64,000 bases of DNA from Kocuria marina. GTDB lineage: Bacteria; Actinomycetota; Actinomycetes; Actinomycetales; Micrococcaceae. Position numbers and translations under genes: made by a program. Below the pieces are notes generated by a model, which saw nothing but the letters and a program-made list of their open reading frames with translations, was not told the DNA's origin and searched no databases. The stretch is from assembly GCA_014652975.1 (NCBI GenBank), contig BMZV01000003.1, forward strand, positions 248,001 through 312,000, in the 5' to 3' direction. Positions 44,994 through 55,368 of this stretch are shown here, one piece after another; the stretch's first letter is position 1; every line of letters starts with the position of its first letter.

Positions 44994-46745
44994 ATGCAGG
45001 TTCACAAGTACGATGTGGTAATCGTCGGCGCCGGCGGCGCCGGCATGCGTGCCGCCATTGAATCCGGCCAGCGCGCCCGCACTGCCGTACTGACCAAGCT
45101 CTACCCCACGCGTTCCCACACCGGTGCGGCCCAGGGCGGCATGTGCGCCGCCCTCGCCAACGTCGAGGAGGACAACTGGGAGTGGCACACGTTCGACACC
45201 GTCAAGGGTGGCGACTACCTGGTGGACCAGGACGCCGCGGAGGTCATGGCCAAGGAGGCCATCGACGCGGTGCTGGACCTGGAGCACATGGGACTGCCCT
45301 TCAACCGCACCCCCGAGGGCAAGATCGACCAGCGTCGCTTCGGTGGACACACCCGCGACCACGGTAAGAACCCCGTCCGCCGCGCGTGCTATGCCGCGGA
45401 CCGTACCGGTCACATGATCCTGCAGACCCTCTACCAGACGTGCATCAAGCACAACGTGGAGTTCTACAACGAGTACTACGTCCTGGACCTGATCATGGTG
45501 GACACCCCGGAGGGCCGCCGCCCCGCCGGTGTGGTCTCCTACGATCTCGCGACCGGCGAGCTGCACGTGTTCCAGTGCAAGTCCGTGATCTTCGCCTCCG
45601 GTGGCGCGGGCAAGGTCTTCAAGACCACGTCCAATGCCCACACCCTCACGGGCGACGGCATGGCGATCGCGTTCCGCAACGGCCTGCCCCTCGAGGACAT
45701 GGAGTTCGTGCAGTTCCACCCCACGGGCCTGGCGGGCCTGGGCATCCTGGTCTCGGAGGCCGCCCGTGGTGAGGGTGGCATCCTGCGTAACTCCGAGGGT
45801 GAGCGTTTCATGGAGCGCTACGCCCCCACCATCAAGGACCTGGCCCCCCGTGACATCGTGGCCCGTTCCATGGCCAACGAGGTCCGTGAGGGCCGCGGTT
45901 GCGGCCCCAACAAGGACTACGTCCTGCTGGACCTGACCCACCTGGAGCCGGCGCACATCGACGCCAAGCTCCCGGACATCACCGAGTTCGCCCGCACCTA
46001 CCTGGGTGTGGAGCCCTACACTGAGCCGGTGCCCGTGTTCCCCACCGCGCACTACTGCATGGGTGGCATCCCCACCGACATCAAGGGCGAGGTCTTCCAG
46101 GACTCCGAGAACACGGTTCCCGGTCTCTACGCCGCCGGTGAGGTCGCGTGCGTGTCCGTGCACGGCTCCAACCGTCTGGGCACCAACTCGCTGCTCGACA
46201 TCAACGTGTTCGGCAAGCGCTCCGGAATCTACGCCGCGGAATACGCGCGGGACGCCGAGTTCCTGCCGATCCCCGACAACGCCACCGAGCGCACCGAGGC
46301 GCTGCTCAACAACGCGCGCAGCCCGCACGGTGACGAGAAGGTCGCGGCCATTCGCAAGGACCTGCAGGACACCATGGACGCCAACATGCAGGTGTTCCGC
46401 ACGGCCGAGACCATCCAGACGGCCCTGGACGACATCGCCGCTCTGGAGGAGCGCTACTCCCACATCTCCATCCAGGACCAGGGCAAGCGGTTCAACCTGG
46501 ACCTGCTGGAGGCCGTGGAGCTGGGTTTCCTGCTGCAGCTGGCCAAGGTGATGTCCGTGGCCGCCCTGCACCGCGAGGAGTCCCGCGGTGGTCACTTCCG
46601 CGAGGACTTCCCCAACCGAGACGATGAGAACTTCATGGTCCACTCCATGGTGTACGAGGACCCGTCGTCCCCCACCGCGGGAATCCGGCAGGAGACCAAG
46701 CCGGTGATCATGACCCGCTACGAGCCGATGGAGCGTAAGTACTGA
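44994..46745 (+). CDS. sdhA: Succinate dehydrogenase flavoprotein subunit
   Basis: A 583-residue catalytic subunit oxidising succinate to fumarate on covalently bound FAD. The dinucleotide motif is [17 protein letters not shown] and the FAD-linking His is in [13 protein letters not shown]. Active-site stretches are [34 protein letters not shown] and [20 protein letters not shown]. Upstream is GAAAGAAC before ATG 44994. Its TGA overlaps the sdhB ATG by one base (TGATG). Confidence 0.97.
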   Translation: MQVHKYDVVIVGAGGAGMRAAIESGQRARTAVLTKLYPTRSHTGAAQGGMCAALANVEEDNWEWHTFDTVKGGDYLVDQDAAEVMAKEAIDAVLDLEHMGLPFNRTPEGKIDQRRFGGHTRDHGKNPVRRACYAADRTGHMILQTLYQTCIKHNVEFYNEYYVLDLIMVDTPEGRRPAGVVSYDLATGELHVFQCKSVIFASGGAGKVFKTTSNAHTLTGDGMAIAFRNGLPLEDMEFVQFHPTGLAGLGILVSEAARGEGGILRNSEGERFMERYAPTIKDLAPRDIVARSMANEVREGRGCGPNKDYVLLDLTHLEPAHIDAKLPDITEFARTYLGVEPYTEPVPVFPTAHYCMGGIPTDIKGEVFQDSENTVPGLYAAGEVACVSVHGSNRLGTNSLLDINVFGKRSGIYAAEYARDAEFLPIPDNATERTEALLNNARSPHGDEKVAAIRKDLQDTMDANMQVFRTAETIQTALDDIAALEERYSHISIQDQGKRFNLDLLEAVELGFLLQLAKVMSVAALHREESRGGHFREDFPNRDDENFMVHSMVYEDPSSPTAGIRQETKPVIMTRYEPMERKY

Positions 46746-47527
46746 TGTCCACTGCAGCCACCGAGAACCAGACCCAGGACGCTCAGAAGCCCGGCGACAA
46801 GGGCGAGGAGTCGATCCCCACGTACGACGTGGTGCTCAAGGTCCGCCGCTATGATCCCGAGTTCAGCTCCGAGGCGCACTGGGACGAGTGGAACCTAACC
46901 ATGTACGGCACCGACCGCGTGCTGGACGCCCTGCACAAGGTCAAGTGGGAGCTGGACGGTTCCCTGTCCTTCCGCCGCTCGTGCGCACACGGCGTGTGCG
47001 GCTCGGACGCCATGCGCATCAACGGCCGCAACCGGCTCGCGTGCAAGACCCTTCTCAAGGACCTGGACCTGTCCAAGCCCATCCTCGTGGAGCCCATCAA
47101 GGGCCTCCCGTGCGAGAAGGACCTGATCGTGGACATGGAACCGTTCTTCCAGTCCTACCGCGAGATCATGCCGTTCCTGGTGAACGAGGACCACACCCCC
47201 ACCGGAGAACGCTTCCAGTCCCAGGAGGACCGCGCGCGCTTCGACGACACCACCAAGTGCATCCTCTGCGCCGCGTGCACGTCCTCGTGCCCGGTGTTCT
47301 GGACGGACGGGCAGTACTTCGGCCCGGCCGCGATCGTCAACGCGCACCGGTTCATCTTCGACTCGCGTGACCAGGCCGGTGACATGCGCCTGGAGATCCT
47401 CAACGATAAGGAAGGCGTGTGGCGCTGCCGTACCACCTTCAACTGCACCGAGGCGTGCCCCCGCGGCATCCAGGTGACCAAGGCCATCGCCGAGGTCAAG
47501 AAGGCGGTCTTCGCCTCCGCCTTGTGA
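46745..47527 (+). CDS. sdhB: Succinate dehydrogenase iron-sulfur subunit
   Basis: A 260-residue subunit passing electrons from FAD to quinone. The [2Fe-2S] site is FRRSCAHGVCGSDAMRINGR then a later Cys. The [4Fe-4S] motif is CILCAACTSSCPVFW and the [3Fe-4S] motif is CTEACPRGIQVTKAI. Translation is coupled to sdhA. A polar 24-residue N-terminal extension precedes the domain. It is followed by a strong 18-bp terminator. Confidence 0.97.
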   Translation: MSTAATENQTQDAQKPGDKGEESIPTYDVVLKVRRYDPEFSSEAHWDEWNLTMYGTDRVLDALHKVKWELDGSLSFRRSCAHGVCGSDAMRINGRNRLACKTLLKDLDLSKPILVEPIKGLPCEKDLIVDMEPFFQSYREIMPFLVNEDHTPTGERFQSQEDRARFDDTTKCILCAACTSSCPVFWTDGQYFGPAAIVNAHRFIFDSRDQAGDMRLEILNDKEGVWRCRTTFNCTEACPRGIQVTKAIAEVKKAVFASAL

Positions 47528-47541
47528 CCCCTCGTGGCACG

Positions 47542-47588
47542 ACCGCGGCCCCGGGATCCCTCGTGGATCCCGGGGCCGCGGTCTTTCC
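47542..47588 (+). terminator. sdhCDAB terminator
   Basis: ACCGCGGCCCCGGGATCC (47542-47559) and its perfect complement (47565-47582) form an 18-bp stem with loop CTCGT, followed by CTTTCC. It sits 15 bp after the sdhB stop and just before the convergent YihY stop. Confidence 0.85.
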
Positions 47589-47595
47589 CGGGCTT

Positions 47596-48789
47596 TCAGC
47601 TCTCCGACGACGACGCCGCGGGGCCACTACCTACCGCGGGGCTGCTGCCCGCCACCGGCCTGTCGAAGCGGACGGGAGTTGCGTGTCCGAGGCCCCGAGC
47701 GGCATCGGGCAGGGAGGTCGCCGCCACGACCGTGACGGCCCGGTCCTCGCGCTCCGGCTGGGCGCGGGCCCCTCGGATGTCCGCCTGCACGAGCGCGCCC
47801 ACGGCGGCCGCGAGCAACAGAACCTGCCCGTAGAGGTTGAACCACAGCAGTACACCCACGAGCACCGCGAACGAGAGCAGATAGGGGTTGTCCGCGCTGC
47901 GGGCGATGATTTCGCTGCCGCCGTAGCGCAGCACCTGCGAGCCCAGGGCACCCGTGACGATGGTGGCCAGCAGGGCCTTGCGATGCAGTTTGAGCTGGGC
48001 GACTCCGCTCACCAGAGCCAGGCTCATCAGGATGTCCACGAGCAGACCCACGCCGAGCGTGACCGCGGACTTGGCCCCGCCGTCCAACCACGGCTGCAGG
48101 CGCGTGAGACCGAGCTGACCGAGCCACCCCAGCACCCCGTCCACGGCGCCGGACGCGAAGACGCTCACGGTCGCGGAGGCGAGCAGCAGGATCCCGATCA
48201 CCACGAGCCACGCGAGATCGCGCGGTACGGCCGCCACGGGCACCCCGGGGGCGGGCGGCAGTTCGAACATCCGCCGCGTGGCCAGCCGGATACCGGCCAC
48301 CCAGCGCCACGCGGTGAACAACAACACCGCGAGCGCCACGGTGGAGGCCACGGTGAAGGGCCCCGTGTTCTCGAGCAGGCTCAGCGGGATGACTCCCCCG
48401 TTACCGTCCCCCACGTCCAGGAGTCCGGGGATGTTCTGCACCAGACCCGCCACGAGCGTCTGCTGAAGCGGCGAGTCGGTTCCCAGGAACGTGGCGAGTG
48501 CTGCGAAGCAGATCACCAGCAGGGACGAGGACGCGAAGAGCAATTGGTACGCGAGCCCGGCGGACATGAGCGGCCCGCCGTGGAACATGTAGTGCGCCAC
48601 CACGCGCACGGGGAACACCGACATGAACCGCGCGAAGAACCACGCACCCAGGGCGCCGGCCCGCCTGCCCAGGGGTGCCCCCTCGGCGGCGAGCTGTCGG
48701 CGTACTTCGCGCAGGCGCCGGTGTTCCGCGTGCAGTCCAGTGCGGTCCGTGAGGGCGGGGACCACCGGGGGCGGGTCAGTGTGCGTCAC
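47596..48789 (-). CDS. YihY/BrkB-family membrane protein
   Basis: A 397-residue inner-membrane protein with about six helices. The family core is HYMFHGGPLMSAGLAYQLLF, PGLLDVGDGNGGVIPLSL and VTGALGSQVLRYGGSEIIAR, followed by SFAVLVGVLLWFNLYGQVLL. Function is undefined (once called ribonuclease BN in error). The start GTG 48789 (MTHTDPP) overlaps the 2'-5' RNA ligase gene by 14 bp. The last codons (GPAASSSES) are written by a GCGGCGTCGTCGTCGG sequence, an arm of the window's recurring element. Confidence 0.88.
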   Translation of the reverse strand: MTHTDPPPVVPALTDRTGLHAEHRRLREVRRQLAAEGAPLGRRAGALGAWFFARFMSVFPVRVVAHYMFHGGPLMSAGLAYQLLFASSSLLVICFAALATFLGTDSPLQQTLVAGLVQNIPGLLDVGDGNGGVIPLSLLENTGPFTVASTVALAVLLFTAWRWVAGIRLATRRMFELPPAPGVPVAAVPRDLAWLVVIGILLLASATVSVFASGAVDGVLGWLGQLGLTRLQPWLDGGAKSAVTLGVGLLVDILMSLALVSGVAQLKLHRKALLATIVTGALGSQVLRYGGSEIIARSADNPYLLSFAVLVGVLLWFNLYGQVLLLAAAVGALVQADIRGARAQPEREDRAVTVVAATSLPDAARGLGHATPVRFDRPVAGSSPAVGSGPAASSSES

Positions 48790-49348
48790 GGTCGTCCGTG
48801 CCGGCCCCGCCGAAGGGGAGGCGGTCCCGCACGTGCCACGCACCGTGTTCGTCCCCCTCGTAGAGGTCGATGTGGTCCACCAGGAAGGACGCGTGGTACG
48901 TGCGCAGCACGTGCTGGGCGCGGTCCAGCCCCTCCTCCGTGGTGCCGTGGGCCAGCGTCACGTGGGGGTGGAAGTCGAAGGGGGACGCGGACTCCAGGTG
49001 GTGCTCGCTCAGATCGCAGTGCAACTGCACGCATTGGTCGTGACCGCCCTCGATGCGCAGGTAGACCACCGGGGTCACGGGTCGGAACGTCCCCGTGCCG
49101 CGGATCTCCACGTGGAACGGTTGCCAGCGGTCGGCAACCTCCCGGATGTGGGACACGAGGTCCGCCCAGTCCTCCCCGCGCTCGGCGATCATGAGTGTGA
49201 TGTGCGCGGGGACCGAGCCCGCTTGCGCGTCCCCGAAGGACGAACGCCAGTCCTGCAACTCCTGGCCCATGGGTTCGGGCAGCCGGATGACCACACCCGC
49301 GTACACCCGGCCCGGGCGCACGGTGGGGGAAGGATGTCCCTCGCTCAC
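48776..49348 (-). CDS. 2'-5' RNA ligase superfamily protein
   Basis: A 190-residue 2H phosphoesterase-fold protein. The two HxT/S motifs are PAHITLMIAERG (about residue 49) and FHPHVTLAHGTTEE (about residue 131), the catalytic histidines of RNA ligase/cyclic phosphodiesterase enzymes. The RNA substrate and direction of reaction are unknown. ATG/GTG start at 49348 follows GAGGATCGTGTGAG. It shares 14 bp with the YihY start, an operon arrangement. Confidence 0.82.
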   Translation of the reverse strand: MSEGHPSPTVRPGRVYAGVVIRLPEPMGQELQDWRSSFGDAQAGSVPAHITLMIAERGEDWADLVSHIREVADRWQPFHVEIRGTGTFRPVTPVVYLRIEGGHDQCVQLHCDLSEHHLESASPFDFHPHVTLAHGTTEEGLDRAQHVLRTYHASFLVDHIDLYEGDEHGAWHVRDRLPFGGAGTDDRDAH

Positions 49349-49434
49349 ACGATCCTCCTCAGGTCGGCCCCGTCCAGACTATCCCACGGCGTCTGGCGCC
49401 ACACGGCGTGCCGCACGGGGCCCCGCCCGGCGGC

Positions 49435-51391
<1,957 letters not shown>

Positions 51392-51426
51392 GTGCCTGTG
51401 TCTCCTCGCTCGTTACGGGGTGGTTC

Positions 51427-51960
51427 TCAGTCCACCACCGTACCGCTCACGGGCTTCGAGGAGTCCTTGAGGCTGCGCAGCCCGTTGGCCGCGGTCATGT
51501 CGATGGTCTCCAGGGCCCGCTGGATCTGCTCAGGATCGGGCTCGGCGCCGGAGAGCTGTTCCTTCACGACCTTGGACTGCACCAGGATCACCTGCATGCC
51601 GTGGGCGAGCTTCTCGTCCCGCAGGGACTGACCCGCGCCGGCGGACGCGGAGGCGGCGGGAGCGCGGCCGTGCTGGGCCTGGAACTGCTCCTGCGCCTGG
51701 CGCACCTGCTCACGGCCGTACGCCGCGGCCTTGCGCACCATGCTCAGCGCCCACACCGCGAGCATGAGCCAGCCCAGGGCAATCCCCGCGAGGATCCAGC
51801 CGAGCAGGGAGTTGGAGTTGGCGGCCTGGATCAGGGCCACCGCGAAGATCACGGCCAGGACGGCCAGCCCGATCACCGTCCCCCACAGGGCGGTGCGTCC
51901 GGTGCGGGGAGCGTCCGGGGAGTCGGTGGCGCGGGTGTGTGCTGATCCGATCGACTGCAT
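51427..51960 (-). CDS. Two-helix membrane protein, function unknown
   Basis: A 177-residue protein. A 25-residue polar N-terminus is followed by two helices (LWGTVIGLAVLAVIFAVALI and LLGWILAGIALGWLMLAVWA). A Gln/Ala-rich predicted coiled coil (YGREQVRQAQEQFQAQHGRA) comes next, then a soluble C-terminus (VILVQSKVVKEQLSGAEPDP). It stands 36 bp upstream of xth on the same strand. No family is recognised. Confidence 0.7.
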   Translation of the reverse strand: MQSIGSAHTRATDSPDAPRTGRTALWGTVIGLAVLAVIFAVALIQAANSNSLLGWILAGIALGWLMLAVWALSMVRKAAAYGREQVRQAQEQFQAQHGRAPAASASAGAGQSLRDEKLAHGMQVILVQSKVVKEQLSGAEPDPEQIQRALETIDMTAANGLRSLKDSSKPVSGTVVD

Positions 51961-52080
51961 GAACCCATTGTCTCAAACCGCGCGGGGCGCACCGAATCGG
52001 GCCGGTCCCCGGGGACCCGACCCGCCGGCGTCGCCCGAGCCCCTTGGCACAACCGGGCCCCGAGGGGGTATCAAGAGAGG

Positions 52081-52730
52081 GTGAGCACATCTTCCGCGGA
52101 CTCTCCGCGCTCCCCCGGGGACGACTCCCCCGCACTGGACCCCGCCGAACGACGCCGCATCCTGTGGGTCCTGCTCGTTCCCCTGTTCATGTCCCTCATC
52201 AGCGTCTCGATCGTGAACGTGGCCCTGAGTTCCATCCAGCAGGAGCTGGAGGCGAGTTCCTCGGCACTCCAGTGGGTGCTCACCGGGTACGCGCTCGCGT
52301 TCGGGGTGCTGCTCGTGGCCAGCGGCCGCGCGGGGGACGTGTTCGGCCGCCGGAAGCTGTTCATCGCGGGGATCGCGGTCTTCGCAGGGGCCTCGCTGTT
52401 GTGCGGTCTCGCGCCCAACACCACGGTGCTCAACATCGGCCGGGTGATCCAGGGCCTCGGATCCGGGATGCTCAACCCCCAGACGGTGGGCATGATCCAG
52501 GAGTACTTCCAGGGTCGGGAGCGCGCCAAGGCGTTCGGGCTGTTCGGTTGGGCACCGCGATCGGCACCGCCCTGATCACGGCGGTGACCTTCGGTGTGCT
52601 CGCCCGCGCCGACTGGGATGCCGCGTTCACGGCGAGCTTCGCGGTGATCACTGTGATCGTGCTGATCGCCATGGGGATCGGGATCGCGGACATGCGCCGA
52701 CACACCCCCGAGGAGCCATCCCGGGGCTGA
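52081..52730 (+). pseudogene. DHA2-family MFS drug exporter, internally deleted
   Basis: GTG 52081 begins a 14-helix (EmrB/QacA-like) multidrug exporter. The first four helices read well (VPLFMSLISVSIVNVALSSI, SSSALQWVLTGYALAFGVLL) with the loop motif GRAGDVFGRRKLFI and motif C-like GRVIQGLGSGMLNPQTVGMI. After AKAFGLFG near 52545 the frame fails. The neighbouring frame then reads GTAIGTALITAVTFGVLARA and FAVITVIVLIAMGIGIADMR, the last helix, to TGA 52728-52730. About 300 central residues are missing, so only the two ends remain. Confidence 0.8.
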
Positions 52731-52818
52731 GCCCCGCGCACCTCGTTCCCGGCACGTGTTCGGACCGCGGACTCCCGGGCTTTACGGCCGCCCGCGTGCC
52801 GCACAGACCCCGGGGACG

Positions 52819-52868
52819 ACGACGCCGCGCGGCCGGCTCGAACGAACGAGACGGCCGCGCGGCGTCGT
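52819..52868. terminator. 16-bp GACGACGC-family inverted repeat before folD's 3' end
   Basis: ACGACGCCGCGCGGCC (52819-52834) and GGCCGCGCGGCGTCGT (52853-52868) form a perfect 16-bp stem (17 with the inner G-C), with an 18-base loop holding CGAACGAACGAG. It lies between the broken MFS gene and the convergent folD stop (52887). No T-run. It is the longest member of the family in the window. Confidence 0.65.
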
Positions 52869-52886
52869 GACCGGAAGGCTACGGGA

Positions 52887-53774
52887 TCAGGCCGACTCGA
52901 CGGCCCGTTCGCAGGACTCCACCACGTTGACGAGCAACATGGCCCGGGTCATGGGACCCACGCCCCCGGGGTTGGGCGACAGCCACGAGGCGCGCTCGGC
53001 GGCGGCCGGGTCGATGTCCCCCGTGAGCTTCTTCTTGCCGGTCTCCGTGTCCTCGACCCGGGAGACACCCACGTCGAGCAGGACGGCACCCTGCTTGATC
53101 TGGTCCGCCCCGATCATGTGCGGGCGCCCCGCCGCGGCCACCACGACGTCCGCTTGCGCGAGCAGCTCGGGCAGGTTGCGGGTGCCCGTGTGGGCCAGGG
53201 TCACGGTCGCGTTGATCTCCCGGCGGGTCAGCAACAAACCGATGGGCCGACCCACGGTCACACCGCGGCCGATCACCAGCACGTGGCGCCCCGCGAGGTC
53301 CACCCCGTGACGCGTGAGCAGCTCCACGATCCCGTGCGGCGTGCACGGCAGCGGGGACGTGATGGGCTCGTTGACGTTGAGCACCAGCCGCCCCAAGTTC
53401 GTGGGGTGCAACCCGTCGGCGTCCTTCGCGGGATCGATGCGCTCGAGCACGGCGTTGGTGTCCATGTGCGGCGGCAGGGGCAACTGCACGATGTACCCCG
53501 TGCACCGGGGATCGTCGTTGAGCTCGTCGATGACGCGCTCGAGCTCCTCCTGGGACGCGTCCGCGGGCAGTTCCTTACGGATCGAGGCGATCCCCACCTG
53601 CTCGCAGTCGCGGTGCTTGCCCGCCACGTACGAGTGCGAGGCGGGATCGTCGCCCACGATCACGGTTCCGAGACCGGGCACCACGTCCCGCTCGCGCAGT
53701 GCGGTCACGCGCTCGGTCAGTTCTTCCTTGATCCGGGCCGCGGTCGCCTTGCCGTCGAGGACCTGGGCCGTCAT
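52887..53774 (-). CDS. folD: Methylenetetrahydrofolate dehydrogenase/cyclohydrolase
   Basis: A 295-residue bifunctional enzyme interconverting 5,10-methylene-, methenyl- and 10-formyl-tetrahydrofolate with NADP. The catalytic Lys is in [14 protein letters not shown]. Folate-binding stretches are [15 protein letters not shown] and [14 protein letters not shown]. The NADP-binding loop is [15 protein letters not shown], where most homologues read GRSxxVGxP, so Ser is Gly here. [17 protein letters not shown] is the C-terminal signature. Its ATG starts one base after the glyA stop, so the two are one operon producing one-carbon units. Confidence 0.95.
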   Translation of the reverse strand: MTAQVLDGKATAARIKEELTERVTALRERDVVPGLGTVIVGDDPASHSYVAGKHRDCEQVGIASIRKELPADASQEELERVIDELNDDPRCTGYIVQLPLPPHMDTNAVLERIDPAKDADGLHPTNLGRLVLNVNEPITSPLPCTPHGIVELLTRHGVDLAGRHVLVIGRGVTVGRPIGLLLTRREINATVTLAHTGTRNLPELLAQADVVVAAAGRPHMIGADQIKQGAVLLDVGVSRVEDTETGKKKLTGDIDPAAAERASWLSPNPGGVGPMTRAMLLVNVVESCERAVESA

Positions 53775-53775
53775 C

Positions 53776-55062
53776 TCACCACTCCTCGAGGCCGGGGTAC
53801 AGCGGGAACTGCTCGGTCAGGGCGTCCACGCGCGAGCGCAGGGCGGAGACGTCCGCACCGGGCTTGAGGGCCTCGGCGATCACGTCCGCGACCTCCTCGA
53901 ACTCGCCCGCGCCGAAACCGCGGGTCGCGAGCGCCGGGGTCCCGATACGCAGCCCGGACGTGGTCATGGGCGGGCGGGGGTCCCACGGCACCGCGTTGCG
54001 GTTGACCGTGATCCCCGCCTGGTGCAGCAGGTCCTCGGCCTGCTTGCCGTCCAGCTCGGAGTTGCGCAGGTCCACGAGGACCAGGTGCACGTCCGTGCCG
54101 CCGGTCAGCACGGACACACCGTGCTCCGCGAGATCCGGGGAGTTCAACCGCTCGGAGAGGATCTGCGCGCCCTCGATCGTGCGCTGCTGGCGCTCGCGGA
54201 ACTCCTCGGTGGCGGCGATCTTGAACGCCACGGCCTTGGCCGCGATCGCGTGCATGAGGGGCCCGCCCTGCTGGCCGGGGAACACCGCGGAATCGACCTT
54301 CTTCTTGAGGTCCGCTTCCGCGAGGATCACACCGGAGCGCGGGCCCGCGAGGGTCTTGTGCACCGTGGAGGTGGTCACGTGCGCGTGGGGCACCGGGTTG
54401 GGGTGCAGCCCCGCGGCCACGAGACCCGCGAAGTGGGCCATGTCCACCCACAGCTTGGCATCCACCTCGTCCGCGATCGAGCGGAACGCCTCGAAGTCCA
54501 GCTGGCGCGAGTAGGCGGACCAGCCGGCCACGATCACGTTCGGCCGGGCCTGCAGTGCCTGCTCGCGCATCTTGTCCATGTCGATGCGGTAGGTGTCCGG
54601 GTCCACCTCGTACGCGGCGATGTTGTAGAGCTTGCCCGAGACATTGATCTTCATGCCGTGGGTCAGGTGCCCACCGTGGGCCAGGGACAGCCCCATGAGG
54701 GTGTCACCGGGCTGCATGAGCGCGGCCATCACGGCGGTGTTCGCCTGGGCGCCCGAGTGCGGCTGCACGTTCGCGTAATCCGCCCCGAACAGTTCGCACG
54801 CGCGGTCGCGAGCGAGGTTCTCCACGACGTCCACGTACTCGCAACCGCCGTAGTAGCGACGGCCGGGGTAGCCCTCCGCGTACTTGTTCGTGAGCACTGA
54901 GCCCTGCGCCTCAAGCACGGCGCGCGGCGCGAAGTTCTCCGACGCGATCATCTCGAGCGTGGAGCGCTGGCGCCCCAGTTCGTCCTCGATGGCCCGTGCG
55001 ACGTCCGGGTCCACCTCCGACAGCGGTTGATTGGTCACAGGGTGTCCCAGGGATTCCGTCAT
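53776..55062 (-). CDS. glyA: Serine hydroxymethyltransferase
   Basis: A 428-residue PLP enzyme converting serine and tetrahydrofolate to glycine and 5,10-methylene-tetrahydrofolate. Motifs are [57 protein letters not shown] and the PLP-lysine site [15 protein letters not shown]. The frame begins at ATG 55062 after AAGGTGGAG. It feeds folD one base downstream. I see no glycine-riboswitch pattern in the upstream gap. Confidence 0.96.
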   Translation of the reverse strand: MTESLGHPVTNQPLSEVDPDVARAIEDELGRQRSTLEMIASENFAPRAVLEAQGSVLTNKYAEGYPGRRYYGGCEYVDVVENLARDRACELFGADYANVQPHSGAQANTAVMAALMQPGDTLMGLSLAHGGHLTHGMKINVSGKLYNIAAYEVDPDTYRIDMDKMREQALQARPNVIVAGWSAYSRQLDFEAFRSIADEVDAKLWVDMAHFAGLVAAGLHPNPVPHAHVTTSTVHKTLAGPRSGVILAEADLKKKVDSAVFPGQQGGPLMHAIAAKAVAFKIAATEEFRERQQRTIEGAQILSERLNSPDLAEHGVSVLTGGTDVHLVLVDLRNSELDGKQAEDLLHQAGITVNRNAVPWDPRPPMTTSGLRIGTPALATRGFGAGEFEEVADVIAEALKPGADVSALRSRVDALTEQFPLYPGLEEW

Positions 55063-55368
55063 GCTCCACCTTCTTTGTGCGCGGGAGGGTCCGCTCCAGC
55101 ATATCCGCGCGCCGCGGTGTTGCGCCTCAGCACGGCGGGGGCACGAGCGCGGCGATGCTCGTAGAGTTTCTGGATCGTCCGGGCCCTCGGCGGGCGGCTC
55201 CCGCCAGGGGAGCGAATGCGGGTAGCATGTGTACCCGTACCGCGTGCGTACCCCCTGCGCGCGGCAGCCGTCACAGCGCAGCCGGGCTGCCGCTCTCGCT
55301 CAGCGAGCGCGAGCATTCGCATCGTCCCGCCCCACGTCCTGATCCTTCGTGTTAGGAGATCTCGCGCC
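55063..55368. other. Divergent gap between glyA and the GH65 fusion gene
   Basis: The 306 bp contain no gene. On the plus strand an inverted repeat CGGGTA-N7-TACCCG (55219-55237) and an 8-bp stem CGGCAGCC (55262-55269)/GGCTGCCG (55285-55292) lie in what is probably the leader of the phosphorylase gene. A TAGAGT hexamer near 55159 could be a -10. Nothing is specific enough to name a regulator. Confidence 0.3.

Noticed and set aside
44820..46643. A 607-codon minus-strand frame opposite sdhA
   Set aside because: sdhA is complete with all active-site motifs, and the opposite frame has no recognisable domain.
55063..55368. Possible glycine riboswitch upstream of glyA
   Set aside because: I could not fit the conserved glycine aptamer core on the glyA strand. 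The stems seen there are on the other gene's strand and are short.
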